Shown: piece by piece, positions 26,161 through 36,700 of the stretch
How the letters are laid out: each line of letters begins with the position of its first letter
Numbering within the stretch: position 1 is the first letter of the stretch
Source of the DNA: Ruminococcus flavefaciens ATCC 19208
GTDB taxonomy: Bacteria > Bacillota > Clostridia > Oscillospirales > Ruminococcaceae
Length of the DNA stretch: 64,000 nucleotides
Direction of reading: 5' to 3'
NCBI RefSeq assembly: GCF_000518765.1
Contig: NZ_JAEF01000006.1
Coordinates: forward strand, 1-64,000
The notes under the pieces: model-generated
What the model saw: only the letters and a program-made list of their open reading frames with translations
Database searches by the model: none
Told to the model about the DNA's origin: nothing
Position numbers and translations under genes: made by a program

Positions 26161-27369
26161 TCAGCGGGAGTGTCTTCCGCCATGACCTTGTTCTGCTGTA
26201 TCATTAGGATTTGTAAACTCTATACCGAGAGCGTCAGCAACAGCTTCCTTTATGCCATTGCTGCTGAACGTTGCGCCGCTTACAGCGTCAACATCTGTAC
26301 TCTGAGAACTGATAACTGCCGGGATAACACCGTTTTCGGCACGGCTGAAAAACTCATCATCGTCCTTGAACGAATCAACTGTAATATCCGAGATATTTCC
26401 ATTTTCAACAGTGACTGTCACCTTTGTACTGCCTCGAAAGCCTTTTCCTGTTCCCGAATAAGTACCGTCCTTGTAAATTCCTGATTCTTCGGACTGAGTG
26501 ACCGAAGCTGCATTTTTATTGCTGCTCTCAGCATCGGACTGGGTATTGGTAAACATTCCCGCATAGTACAGACCTGCGATTATAGTAACTGCAAGCGTAC
26601 CCGATATAGCAGGAAGAGTATATGCCGATATCCTTTCCTTCTGACAAATCTCTGTACACTTCATGCAGTTGATACATTCTCCCGATGAAACCTCATCATA
26701 CTTGTAAAGCGGTATGGACATCGAACATTTTGAAGTACAGAGCTTGCAGTTTCCGCATTCCTCTGACCTGCGCTTTATCGGATAAAGCCTTGTCCTTGAC
26801 AAAAGTGAGAAGATAGCACCAAGTGGACAAAGGTATTTGCAGAAAAATCTCTCTATGAAAAGTGAGCCTATGATTATGAGCAACAGAAGCACTCCGCCGA
26901 GAGTGAGAAAATATTCAAGACTGCTCCATGCGTCTAGTGACGTATATATGCCGAATACCGTCCACGGACTCCAGACAACGCTGCCAGTGACCGAGAAGCC
27001 CCACACGCCTACTGCAACAAATGCAAGCACTGCATATTTCAGGAATTTTATGTATTTATCTGCTTTTTCGGGTATCTTTACCTTGAATGGTATCAATTTA
27101 CCGAAAGCATACAGCAAGTCCTGCATCGCACCGAATGAACAGATAAAACCGCAGAAATAGCGTCCGAATATAATGGTGACGAGAAATACTCCGAGCACGA
27201 GTAACAAACTGCCGAGATAATCGGTTAATACGAAAGTACTGCCTATTATGGAAATTATTATACTGCCTGTGGCTGAGAAAACTGTTATAAACAGAGCAGG
27301 TACAGTAACGAATGCAATAAGCTGTATGACCGCCCTTACTATCTGTATCGGTGATAGTTTCTTTTTCAT
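26161..27369 (-). CDS. NosR/NapH-like polyferredoxin membrane protein with FMN-binding domain
   Basis: The start is ATG 27369, 8 bases after AAGGGG. About 402 residues. Five or so membrane segments carry the NapH/NosR patterns FGRYFCGFICSFGAM and FFCKYLCPLGAIFS. Two 4Fe-4S clusters of the ferredoxin type follow (CGNCKLCTSKCSM and CINCMKCTEICQKE). After a last membrane helix, the outer part is an FMN_bind domain (about 300-385) with DAVSGATFSSNGI. In this family the SGAT threonine carries covalent FMN attached by ApbE. The protein should move electrons across the membrane to an outside acceptor. The tail ends HGGRHSR. It is 70 bases downstream of the lipoprotein gene, in the same operon. Confidence 0.88.
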   Translation of the reverse strand: MKKKLSPIQIVRAVIQLIAFVTVPALFITVFSATGSIIISIIGSTFVLTDYLGSLLLVLGVFLVTIIFGRYFCGFICSFGAMQDLLYAFGKLIPFKVKIPEKADKYIKFLKYAVLAFVAVGVWGFSVTGSVVWSPWTVFGIYTSLDAWSSLEYFLTLGGVLLLLIIIGSLFIERFFCKYLCPLGAIFSLLSRTRLYPIKRRSEECGNCKLCTSKCSMSIPLYKYDEVSSGECINCMKCTEICQKERISAYTLPAISGTLAVTIIAGLYYAGMFTNTQSDAESSNKNAASVTQSEESGIYKDGTYSGTGKGFRGSTKVTVTVENGNISDITVDSFKDDDEFFSRAENGVIPAVISSQSTDVDAVSGATFSSNGIKEAVADALGIEFTNPNDTAEQGHGGRHSR

Positions 27370-27439
27370 AGCGCTCACCCCTTAACGATGCTTAGTCTAT
27401 AGTTCATTTGCTGTAAGACTGCCTGTGTTCATGCTGCTG

Positions 27440-28702
27440 TCAGAATCTGCCGCCGCGTCCGCCGCCGAAGCCTCTTTCTCCTCCGTTCATTTCGCCGCCC
27501 ATGCCGCCATTCATTTCGCCGTGCATACCGCCGCCCATCATGCTCTGAGGTATCTCGGAAACTTCTTCACCGTTGACGATTATAGTACCACCGTTGAATT
27601 CAGCTGTTCTGTCATAATCGAATGATGACATCTGAGCTGTAACATTGATAGTGCCGCCGTTTACGTATATAGAACCGTTAGAATCAATACCGTCTGTGTC
27701 GCCCTGACCTACCTCGACATTGATGTTTCCGCCATTTATCTCGATAGCTGTTTCGTATGCATTTGTATTTGCGGAAGCGTTTATTCCATCATCAGTCGCA
27801 TAAATGCTGATATCACCGTCATTGATAAGAACGTATGTAGCCTCAATTCCTTCAGATGCTGTGATATCGAATGTACCGCCATCTATCTGGAGCAGTGCGC
27901 AAGCCTGAATGCCGTCACTCTTGCCGTTTATGCTGAATGTGCCGCCTGATATTGTGATAGTCCCCTCAGTTTCGTCGTTCTCGCAGTGGAAACCGTCCTT
28001 ATTGGTTGTAATATTGAATGTTCCGTCACTTACAGAGATAGAATCATTTGCTTCAAATGCGTCCAGTGCGGATTTCACATTGTATGTACCGCCTGTTATC
28101 TTCATATCGTCCTTTGAAGTGATGCCGTTGCCGTAATATGAAGTAACATTGAGTATACCTGTGCCGTTAAGTACAAGATCGTCCTTTGAGTAGATCACCG
28201 CATCTGTGTTTGCATCGCCGTCTGATGTGAACTGTCCGCTGACTGTAAGTGTGTTCTCACTGTCTGTAGTTGTAATGAATACCTTGTCTGCTGAGACAAC
28301 ATATATTGCAGAAAAATCGCTGTTTGTGATGCTCACTCCGTCAAGGACCAGCTGAACCTTTGCATTTTCATCTGCTTCAACTCTTATGGTGCAGTTCTCG
28401 GCAGTTCCGCTTATAGTATATATACCTTCTTCAGTGATGTCGATTGTCTTGCCATCTGATACACTGATATTCTCGGCTTCACTTGTATCTGCTGTCTGTT
28501 CGAGCTCACGCTTGGTATAAGTTACCTCTTCAATGTTTGAAAGCTGCTCCACAGTAGCTGTATCCTTTTCTTCTGATACAACAGATGTCCTGACCTTTTT
28601 ATCAGCCGAAACACTGCTCTCTGTATCGTTGTTGCTTCCGCAGCCTGTTACTGCTGCTGCAAGCATTGCTGCCATAAATGAATACATATATATCTTTTTC
28701 AT
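27440..28702 (-). CDS. Lipoprotein with carbohydrate-binding-domain (DUF4353-like) repeats and Gly/Met-rich tail
   Basis: The start is ATG 28702 with AAAGGAG 6-7 bases upstream; the longer frame has no site. 420 residues. A lipobox (AAVTGC) puts it on the outer face of the membrane. The core is a right-handed beta-helix of short repeats with the pattern I.ISGGT/D.N...DGI...., matching the family usually named carbohydrate-binding domain-containing protein. The C-terminal 35 residues are rich in Gly, Met, His and Arg (GGGMHGEMNGGM, then RGFGGGRGGRF). The partner downstream is a membrane electron-transfer protein, so a metal- or redox-related role is as likely as sugar binding. Function unknown. 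Confidence 0.82.
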   Translation of the reverse strand: MKKIYMYSFMAAMLAAAVTGCGSNNDTESSVSADKKVRTSVVSEEKDTATVEQLSNIEEVTYTKRELEQTADTSEAENISVSDGKTIDITEEGIYTISGTAENCTIRVEADENAKVQLVLDGVSITNSDFSAIYVVSADKVFITTTDSENTLTVSGQFTSDGDANTDAVIYSKDDLVLNGTGILNVTSYYGNGITSKDDMKITGGTYNVKSALDAFEANDSISVSDGTFNITTNKDGFHCENDETEGTITISGGTFSINGKSDGIQACALLQIDGGTFDITASEGIEATYVLINDGDISIYATDDGINASANTNAYETAIEINGGNINVEVGQGDTDGIDSNGSIYVNGGTINVTAQMSSFDYDRTAEFNGGTIIVNGEEVSEIPQSMMGGGMHGEMNGGMGGEMNGGERGFGGGRGGRF

Positions 28703-28753
28703 AATAACTCTCCTTTTAATACGATTGTGGGTGATTTTTGTTTCTATGTCTGT

Positions 28754-28819
28754 ATTATACAGGAGTATTTTGTAAGATAAATGGAGTAAAAGTGGAATCT
28801 CCGGCACAAAATGTGGAAT
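28754..28819 (-). promoter_or_regulatory. Likely activated promoter with two pairs of repeats spaced 21 bp
   Basis: A TATAAT box (28754-28759, minus) has no good -35 box. Upstream, GGAGT occurs at 28762 and 28783, and GTGGAAT at 28792 and 28813 (plus-strand coordinates), each pair exactly 21 bases apart. Repeats on one face of the helix are typical of OmpR-family regulators, and one is encoded nearby. Confidence 0.45.
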
Positions 28820-28851
28820 TGAAGTTAATTTATGTGATAAATTTGTGAAAT

Positions 28852-28886
28852 AGAAAAAGCAGCGAAAAAATTCGCCGCTTTTCATT
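28852..28886 (-). terminator. Terminator of the GGDEF gene
   Basis: On the minus strand AAAAGCGGCGAA pairs with TTCGCTGCTTTT (one mismatch) and is followed by TCT and more T. It begins right after the stop at 28891. Confidence 0.8.
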
Positions 28887-28890
28887 TATA

Positions 28891-30189
28891 TTATTCGTAG
28901 CATACCTTGTTTCTGCCTGTGGATTTCGCAGTATACAAAGCCTTATCAGCACGTGCGAACCACGGCTCGGGCAGATCGTCTGTACAAAGCTCAGCTGCAC
29001 CGATACTGCATGTGATAGAACCAACCACATCAAATGATGCAGCTTCTATACTGCTGCGAAGCATTTCAGCAGTATTCATAAGCGAATCTTTATCCTCGCT
29101 GTAGATGACAACCGCAAACTCCTCGCCGCCCCAGCGTCCGACAGCAGCATTTTTGCCTGCAAGCGCATTTTTAACGACCTCTGCCAGATGAGACAATGTC
29201 TTATCGCCAACAGCATGACCGTAACGATCGTTGACAGTCTTAAAATGATCTATATCGAGTATCATCAGACCTGCCGGCAAATTATCCTTCTTATGCTGCT
29301 CTATTGCATTACGCAGCTCAGTCTCGATACGACCGTGGTTGAATACCGCCGTCAGAGTATCTGTAGAAGCAAGCTCCTCGTAATGCTTCAGCGTTGCCTT
29401 CATGCTGATAGTAGCTTCGTGAATATTCTGTACCATGTAAACGAAACGGTAATCGTTTTCGTTTGTAGTATCCATACGGCTGAAAATAAGCTTTACCCAC
29501 TGATAGATACCATCAAGATTGACCATCTGTATATCAAACGAGTCAACATCTCCCGGTTTGAAATGTGAACGCAGATAGTCAGGATCGGAGCGCTTCAGGA
29601 ACAGCTTCTGTTCGTCCTCTGGGATCATATTAACAATAGTATTTCGCCATTCCGAATACTTCAGCTGATAATTAAGCGGTTCATCAGATATCTCGGTCAA
29701 AGCTACACTGCTCGTAGTATCACTGGTCAGATCGAAAGCCATTGTAAATACATAGATATTATTCTGTATAGAACTTACCTTATTTTCGGTCTCTGCTTCC
29801 TCTTCATGCAGACTTGCATCAAGCTCATCAAGAAGGAAAAGATAACGTCCGCTGTCATCGACAGGCAGGATAGACATCTGAACAGAATGAGGTATATCGT
29901 CCACCAGCAGCTTTATGCGCTTGCTGTATTTACCGTTGAATTTACTCATATTCGGAATAAACACATTATAGGTATCTGTTATCTTTCTGCCGTCATCATA
30001 ACGATGGAACCATAGCCTGTGCACCATTTCTGTGTAAGTGCCACTTTCTGAAAGAACGTCCTGAAAGACTCCTCTTCTAACCAGTGCACGGTATGTATCG
30101 GCTTTCTCATCGGCAATGACCAGTGCGCTGACAGAATTTCCATAGTATTCTAACGCCTGATCAAATGTAAAATCATTTATTGTCTGCAT
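28891..30189 (-). CDS. Diguanylate cyclase (GGDEF) with PAS-like sensory region
   Basis: 432 residues, no membrane segment. The N-terminal two thirds look like two PAS-type sensing units (about 1-120 and 135-255, the second ending DYRFVYMVQNIHEATI). A GGDEF domain follows (about 265-432) with LDIDHFKTVNDRYGH and an intact active site RWGGEEF. It should make cyclic di-GMP in the cytoplasm. An RXXD inhibitory site is not evident. ATG 30189 follows AGGGGG by 11 bases. The gene is monocistronic with a consensus promoter and a terminator. Confidence 0.9.
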   Translation of the reverse strand: MQTINDFTFDQALEYYGNSVSALVIADEKADTYRALVRRGVFQDVLSESGTYTEMVHRLWFHRYDDGRKITDTYNVFIPNMSKFNGKYSKRIKLLVDDIPHSVQMSILPVDDSGRYLFLLDELDASLHEEEAETENKVSSIQNNIYVFTMAFDLTSDTTSSVALTEISDEPLNYQLKYSEWRNTIVNMIPEDEQKLFLKRSDPDYLRSHFKPGDVDSFDIQMVNLDGIYQWVKLIFSRMDTTNENDYRFVYMVQNIHEATISMKATLKHYEELASTDTLTAVFNHGRIETELRNAIEQHKKDNLPAGLMILDIDHFKTVNDRYGHAVGDKTLSHLAEVVKNALAGKNAAVGRWGGEEFAVVIYSEDKDSLMNTAEMLRSSIEAASFDVVGSITCSIGAAELCTDDLPEPWFARADKALYTAKSTGRNKVCYE

Positions 30190-30258
30190 ATTACGTCATC
30201 CCCCTATTGGCATTTGTCTAAATCGTCTTAAAATTATCGACATCTTTAAACTAATATA

Positions 30259-30287
30259 ATTATATCACATATTTTTCTGCGTGTCAA
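30259..30287 (-). promoter_or_regulatory. Consensus promoter of the GGDEF gene
   Basis: Minus strand TTGACA (30282-30287), 17-base spacer, TATAAT (30259-30264). Confidence 0.8.
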
Positions 30288-30335
30288 TCATTACAATTAG
30301 TTTACTATATTTTGAAACGATTATTTTACATATTG

Positions 30336-30380
30336 TTAAAAATAACACGGCTGCTGAGCAAAACTCAGAAGCCGTGTTGA
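30336..30380 (-). terminator. Terminator of the GH43/CE1 gene
   Basis: AACACGGC with an extended CTGAG/CTCAG stem pairs with GCCGTGTT (30371-30378). On the minus strand ATTTTT follows. It lies about 32 bases past the stop at 30411. Confidence 0.8.
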
Positions 30381-30410
30381 TCTTTATATTATATTTGTTA
30401 ATGTTTAAAT

Positions 30411-33400
30411 TTAGTTCTGGAAAGCTATGCGGAAGAAGTTGTAGAGATGAGCTCTGATACAGTTATCACCGTGATAACCGCCATTTACATAATGCCAGAT
30501 ATGAGGAACGCCGTTCTTCTCAAAGCTATTGTGATAGCTTCTGGGATTGTCGCCAACAGTCTGGTCATTGCTTCCTGCAGTTATCATCAGGAAGTAAGGC
30601 TCATTGCTGCTGTCCCACTTGAATGAACCTGTAACTCCGGGAGCGGGGCATATAGCACCGATATAGCCGATCTTATCAGACATCTGCATTCCGATGAGGA
30701 GTGACTCGCGTCCGCCCATTGAGAAGCCTGTGATAGCGGTATTATCCTTGCCCGTCAGAACGCTGTAGTTCTTCTCAATCTCAGGCATAAGATCGTTCTT
30801 GAGCTGATTGATGAAGTTATCGTAAGCTCTGTTGTTATTGTCATCCATACCTGTAACTGCATCCTGAGTAGCGCTTGAGTATACATCAGGGAATACGCAG
30901 ATCATTTCCTTTGCCGCACCCTCAGCAATAGCATTGCCCAGCATCTCGCGGGTATGCATCTCAGCGTTGCCTGTTGTGAGCATTCTGTCAGGATTCTCAT
31001 AGTAGCCGTGAAGTATATACATTACAGGGTATTTCTTGTTTGGATCGTAGTTTGGAGGCAGAAGTACATTGTACTTCTTGTTTCTCTTACAGGTATTTGA
31101 ATAATACGTCTTCTTCTGTATCTCACCGTAGGTTACGCCATTCTTGGACTGATTTGCCGAATCAGGCTCTTTTTCAACTATATTTGCCTGCACCTTAGCT
31201 GTGAAATCCTTCATTGAAAGGTGTGAAGCTATTGAAGCAGTAGTTGTGGTCGTTGTTGAAGTAGTAGTTGTTGTAGTGACCTTTGTTGTGGTAGTTGTTG
31301 CAGGTGCAGTAACTGTCTTAATATTATCTGAATAGCTCTCGGGGAGCTGTGTAAGCATTGTCAGGAGGTACTTCTGAATAGAAAGAGCATCGTTTGCTGT
31401 GATACCGCCGCCTGCTTCGCTTACGTCTGCATTGTAAATTCCGGGCTCTGTAAGCTTGTACTTATCAGGGTTAGCAAGTGACTGCATTATAAGAACTACG
31501 TCGCCCATATCCACATCGCCGTCAGCGTTAGCATCGCCCCATATTGTTACCTTTGAATTAAGTATCTCCTTCAGGTCCTGTACAGGAGGTTCGGTGGTCG
31601 GAGGTGTGACTACAGTCTCCGGTCCAGCTATAACTGTACCGTCTACAGCTGCAAAGAAATTATCAACATAGAAGTTTGTAGCAGGTGTATCATCGTCAGA
31701 GTCGCCCTCAGTCTCCACATATATGAGAAGGCTCTTGGCACCCTCTGGTATCTTGTAGCTTGTATTTGCAAGCTGTGCCCACTCACCCTTTGCAACGTCC
31801 TTAGTGTCAATCTTATCGTAGTGAGTCTCACCGTCTGAGCCTGTATACTGGAGAGTAAGGTGGAATTTGGTTGTAGGAGCGCCTTCTTTATACTTTACAA
31901 TAGCAGAGAAGCTGTAGTTCTCACCTGCTTTGAACTTGTAATTAAGGTTCTTTCCGACGCCCTTCCATGAAGCTGAACGGTCTGAGCAGTATACAGAGCT
32001 ATCGCCCTCATATGCTTCATCAGTGCTTAAAGCAACTGTTGCACCGCCTCTGTCTGAGCATCCGTCAAGCTTGCCCTCGAAGGTGTTCTTGAATATATAT
32101 GTCTGGTCTGTATCTGTAGAGCTTGAACCTGCTCCGTCAAACTTCCACCAGTCAACGTTCATAAGATATCCGTCCCCGCCGTTGAATACAAGGTAGAGGT
32201 CGTGCTCACCGTCAGCACCTGCTACATCGCAGGACACCTCTTCCCAGTTCTGCCAGCCTCCTGTACCGCCGACCTTAAGGTTACCCACAATAGGACCTGT
32301 CTTGCTGTCAAGGTGAAGCTCGATGTTTCCGCCGTTTTCAGCAGAAGCAACACAAGCCGTGAATTTATCTGCACCTTCACCGAAGTCAACTCCTGCGACC
32401 TTGATATAAGCACCTTTTTTGATGCTTCCTATATTAACAGAGTTGGAAGAGTCTTTTTCGGTCTTGATACCTTCACTCCAGCAGATAGTTTCAGCCTCTA
32501 CTCTCTCAAACGGATTAAGAGGCTCAAGCTGGTCGGGACCGGTGGTGGTAAGCTTCATAACGGGGATAGTGCCGTCTGCGTTGTATGTAAACTCCTCACA
32601 GGAAGCGCTTCGGTTATATGAGCCGCCGCCGGGAATTCCGCTCTTGTGATAGAAGAAGTAAGAGTGGTCTTTATAATCAATTATACCGCCGTGTGTGGTG
32701 AAGCAGTTTGAACCCTGCTGTAAAACTCCGCGGTATGTCCACGGGCCTGTGACAGAGGGACCTGTTGCATAGCACTGGCTTTCACCGCCGAAGCCGTCAA
32801 CAAACGATGCCCAAACAAGATAGTAAAGGTTATTGTGCTTGTATATCCACGGACCTTCCCCGTAGGTAGTGCCCTTGTTGCTGGAGCCGAACTGCTGTGC
32901 GTTCATGTCAAACTGCTGGATCGGACCGTCCAGAGTTACCATATCTTCTTTCAGTTTTACATAATAGCATTTCGGGTTTCCGAACATGAGCCAAGCCTGA
33001 CCGTCATCATCTATTATAACAGTCGGGTCGATGTAATCCCAGTTAGGACCGCAAAGCGGCTTGCCGTTGGGGTCACTGTATGGTCCTTCGGGTGAATCTG
33101 CCACTGCAACACCGATAGCTCTTCCGCCGCCGCCCTTATTGGTGGTGGTGAAATAGAAATAATACTTGCCGTTGCGCTCGATACACTGTGAAGCCCATGC
33201 GTCATTTGCGTTACACCATGAGAATGACGTATCCTCAAGTATTCTGCCGTGGTCTGTCCAGTTCTTCATATCCTTTGTTGAGAAGCACTGCCAGCCTGTC
33301 ATGTAGTAGAAGTCGTTGTTGCCCTCACGGTCACAGCCTGTAAATACATACAACTCATCGCCGAATACCACGGGAGCAGGGTCAGGTGTGAATGATGTCT

Positions 33401-33500
33401 GTACGATAGGATTTTCTGCCTGCGTAACAGCAGGTACTGATGCGCAGAGAGTTACGGCTGTCAATGCAGCCGCAGTAATTGCTGAAAAAATCTTCCTCAT
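30411..33500 (-). CDS. Multidomain cellulosomal xylan enzyme: GH43, CBM6, CBM22, internal dockerin, CE1 esterase
   Basis: The start is ATG 33500 with AAAGGAG 7 bases upstream; an earlier frame start at 33551 has none. 1029 residues. Signal peptide (1-28); GH43 propeller (about 30-330) with the triad Asp40 (FTPDPAP), Asp158 (YIDPTV) and Glu215 (YGEGPW); CBM6 (about 335-470); CBM22-like (about 480-640); type I dockerin (about 655-725; WGDANADGDVDMGDVV); a Thr-rich linker; and a CE1 esterase (about 765-1029) with Ser in GFSMGG, Asp in GSNDQ and His in GGYHGDN. It should remove arabinose or xylose units and feruloyl or acetyl esters from xylan. The dockerin lies between the two catalytic parts. 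The next gene upstream has the same plan. Confidence 0.92.
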   Translation of the reverse strand: MRKIFSAITAAALTAVTLCASVPAVTQAENPIVQTSFTPDPAPVVFGDELYVFTGCDREGNNDFYYMTGWQCFSTKDMKNWTDHGRILEDTSFSWCNANDAWASQCIERNGKYYFYFTTTNKGGGGRAIGVAVADSPEGPYSDPNGKPLCGPNWDYIDPTVIIDDDGQAWLMFGNPKCYYVKLKEDMVTLDGPIQQFDMNAQQFGSSNKGTTYGEGPWIYKHNNLYYLVWASFVDGFGGESQCYATGPSVTGPWTYRGVLQQGSNCFTTHGGIIDYKDHSYFFYHKSGIPGGGSYNRSASCEEFTYNADGTIPVMKLTTTGPDQLEPLNPFERVEAETICWSEGIKTEKDSSNSVNIGSIKKGAYIKVAGVDFGEGADKFTACVASAENGGNIELHLDSKTGPIVGNLKVGGTGGWQNWEEVSCDVAGADGEHDLYLVFNGGDGYLMNVDWWKFDGAGSSSTDTDQTYIFKNTFEGKLDGCSDRGGATVALSTDEAYEGDSSVYCSDRSASWKGVGKNLNYKFKAGENYSFSAIVKYKEGAPTTKFHLTLQYTGSDGETHYDKIDTKDVAKGEWAQLANTSYKIPEGAKSLLIYVETEGDSDDDTPATNFYVDNFFAAVDGTVIAGPETVVTPPTTEPPVQDLKEILNSKVTIWGDANADGDVDMGDVVLIMQSLANPDKYKLTEPGIYNADVSEAGGGITANDALSIQKYLLTMLTQLPESYSDNIKTVTAPATTTTTKVTTTTTTSTTTTTTASIASHLSMKDFTAKVQANIVEKEPDSANQSKNGVTYGEIQKKTYYSNTCKRNKKYNVLLPPNYDPNKKYPVMYILHGYYENPDRMLTTGNAEMHTREMLGNAIAEGAAKEMICVFPDVYSSATQDAVTGMDDNNNRAYDNFINQLKNDLMPEIEKNYSVLTGKDNTAITGFSMGGRESLLIGMQMSDKIGYIGAICPAPGVTGSFKWDSSNEPYFLMITAGSNDQTVGDNPRSYHNSFEKNGVPHIWHYVNGGYHGDNCIRAHLYNFFRIAFQN

Positions 33501-33689
33501 TCCAATTCTCCTTTTTTTAATATCCCTTTTTTTGTTGTGACTACAGATCATATCTGTAATCAGTTACGATACATATACAACATTATATTAACATGTAATT
33601 TCACCAATTTCAACCCACAATTTTTAGGATTAAGTGGATAAAATATAGAAATTGATAAAAAGATAACAAAAGCATGCCTTACATATGCA

Positions 33690-33717
33690 GAAAAGCTCCG
33701 ACAATACTGTCGGAGCC
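33690..33717 (-). terminator. Terminator of the GH30/CE4 gene
   Basis: GCTCCGACA (33695-33703) and TGTCGGAGC (33708-33716) form a perfect stem with a short loop; on the minus strand TTTT follows. It is just past the stop at 33729. Confidence 0.85.
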
Positions 33718-33728
33718 TCTGGCAATTT

Positions 33729-36700
33729 TTAAGCGCGTGTATGGATCTGACCGCCAGCAAGTGTCTTGCCGTGTGCCTTTGCCATATCTGAAATATTTAC
33801 ATTCTGATAACCATTCTGTGCAAGCCAAGGAAGAACCTCTTCCATAGCTGCTGCTGTTGTAGCATAAGTCTCGTGACAAAGTACAATAGCACCTTCAAGT
33901 GAACCGTCCTGAGCAGCCTGCTTGATCTTGTTTACGATCTGATCCTTCGAAGCATTGTTCCAGTCGCCTGTATCAATAGCACAGCTGATAAGCGGTATAT
34001 CATAAAGTGCAGACTTGACCTGTCCGCCGCCGTCAAGGTAAGGAAGTCTCATAAGATGTGAGGGCTCAGTGCCGATGATGCTCTTGAGCTTGCTGTTGCA
34101 CTGCTCCCACTGGCTGCGTACCTCAGATGAACTGAGGGAGCCCAGTGAAGGATGCGACTTGGAGTGATTAGCCACTTCCATGCCGTTCTTGTAAGCGTAC
34201 TTGACTTCTTCGTTGTCGCCGTTTGTTGTTGTCCAGTCGCCAACATAGAAGAATGTAGCTGTCATATTGTTCTTAATGAGTGCGTTAAGTATCCTCATTG
34301 AGGTATCTGTTGATGCATTGCCGACTGCACCGTCATCGAATGAGATAGCGCAGAGCTTCTTTGAAGTATCTACTTTACCCGGTTCGGGAGTCTTTACTTC
34401 ACCGACATGCCCCTGACCTGTTACAACTGTAGACTTTGTTCCAGCTGTTGCAGCAAGTACCTCGTCAAGATAGAAGTCCATAGTATCGCCTGAGCCATCC
34501 ATAGTTTCTACATAGAGGATCATATCGCCTGAATTATTCGGGATAGTAAATTCAGTATTTTCGAGCTTTGTCCACTCGCCGTTCTTACAGGTTTCCGATG
34601 CGATTGCAGTATAAGTTGCAGAGTCGCCTTCACCCTGCTGGAGTGAGAGCTGGAACTTTACGTCCTTGCCCGACTGCTGGAGTACAGCAGCACTGAAGCT
34701 GTATTTCTCGCCGACCTTGAAGTCAGAACCGAGAGTATAAGCTGCACCGTTCCATGCAGCTGTTCTGCCTGAAATGTAAAGTGCCTTACCTGAGTAATAG
34801 CTGTCACTGCTTGCAGCAATTGAAGCGTTTCCTCTTGCAGTCCAGCTGTCTGTGCTTGAATCGAATGCGCTCTTGAAGTATACCTTTTCTGCAGCAGGAG
34901 CGTTAGTCGTTGTGGTAGCAGCTGCTGTCTGCTGTTTTGTTGTAGTTGTTACTACAGAAGAATTCGTCACACTACTGGCCCAGCTCTCAGGCAATGTATT
35001 AACAAGACCTAAGAGATATTTCTGGAGTGTCAGAGCGTCGTTTGTTGTAATACCGCCGCCTGCCTGGTTTACGTCAGCGTTTGCAGCTGCCTTTTCTGAA
35101 AGTGCATATTTATCCGGATTTGCAAGTGACTGCATGATAAGAACTACGTCGCTCATATCAATTGTTCCGTCACAGTTTGCGTCGCCCCACTTTGAAACCT
35201 TTGCTTCAAGTGCTGCCTTAGGATCCTGTGTAACAACAGGAGCAGCTGTTGTAGTCGTAGTAGTGGTTGTTGTTACAGTAGTTGTAGTCGTAGTTGTAAC
35301 AACAGGCTTAGGACCGTCTATCTGAACGCCTGCTTTTGCAACGATAGCTTCGTCGATGCTGAAATCGTCTGTGCCTTCCTCTGTTTCAACATAGAGGATA
35401 TATCCTGAACCCTCAGGGAGCTTGTAGTTTGTATTTGAGAGCTGTACATATCCGCCTGAGGACTCACCGTCAGCGATATGATCATACTTTGTCTCGTTTG
35501 AAGAGTCTGTATACTGGAGTGACAGCATAAGCTTTCCCGAACCTGAAGCTGCTACGCTGAAGCTGTACTCCTGACCGCCCTTGAATGTCAATGAATCAAG
35601 AGACTTCATAGCACCGTGCCATGCACTGGTTCTGCCTGATACTGTGAGAGCCTTGCTGCCTGCATAAGCTGTACCGCCTGTAGTAACAGCTGCACCGCCT
35701 CTGCCTTCCCAGCCGTTGCTGTCGTCCTCGAATGTATCATGATAGTAGTAACCGTTTGCATCAGGCTCAATTGGCTCAGGAGGTACAGGATCCTTGCCGC
35801 CCTCAAAGCCCTTGCCGTCGCTTACAAGGCTTACAACGAATGTTGAAACGCTGTTTGCAGGGAGCTGAGCATTGAATGAAGAGCCGCTTGCATTCATATT
35901 AAGTGTCTTTGCAATATTTTCACTTCCAGATGTTCTGTAGCGGTCAACATTTGTGATAGTTCTGCCGCTGATATTGAAAGACTGGTTGATCTCGTTACTG
36001 CCCTTATTTATAGCAACGATAGAAATCTGTGTATCACTGTGCTTGTAAGCTGATACGAGGATATTGCTGTCAGGCTGCTCTGTAGCATCGATACGGACAT
36101 CGCCCGGACGTACCCACTTTGAGAACTGAGCCATAGCATAACCTCTCTTTGAGATCTTGCCTGTATCCCACATAGGGCTGTACTGACGGCGGATATACCA
36201 CCATACGTAAGCGTTCATGTTTCCGACAACAAGAGCGTTATGGATATTCTCTGCGACCTTTACGCCCTCAGGCCAGCGGTCAGCGGAATTGTTATCGCTG
36301 TTCGGAACGTATACCTCTGTCATCCAGATCTCTTTTCCGCAGGTTTCAAGTGCGGGGAAATCCATCTGGCTGCGCTGAGTACCGTAGAAATGTGTACCGA
36401 ACATATCACAGTTAGCCATTGCCTTTGCATTGTTAAGGATAGCATTATAATAGCTCTTTCCGTACTGGAATGTTTCAGGTGACATCATCTTTGTGGTTGT
36501 ACCTGCTGTTACTGCCTTACCATAGTTAGCAAGGAAAGTAGCACAGCGATCTGGTGACCAGTATGTCCACTCTGATGAGTAGTCAGGCTCGTTCTGAACT
36601 GAGATAGAGTTAAGGTGTACGCCCTGGCTGTCACAGTATTTGATGAAGTCATTAAGATGCTGAGCATACTGTGCTTCCATGCCCTGTTTAAGAACGTACT

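Noticed and set aside
25726..26484. A 252-residue plus-strand frame across the two-component promoter region
   Set aside because: It runs through the regulator gene, a terminator and a promoter, has a Cys/Ile/Ser-rich composition and no ribosome site.
31212..31310. Low-complexity repeat encoding Thr runs
   Set aside because: It is the threonine-rich linker of a cellulosomal enzyme, common in this genus, not a CRISPR or mobile repeat.
35240..35305. Second Thr-codon repeat tract
   Set aside because: It is the linker before the dockerin of the GH30/CE4 protein.
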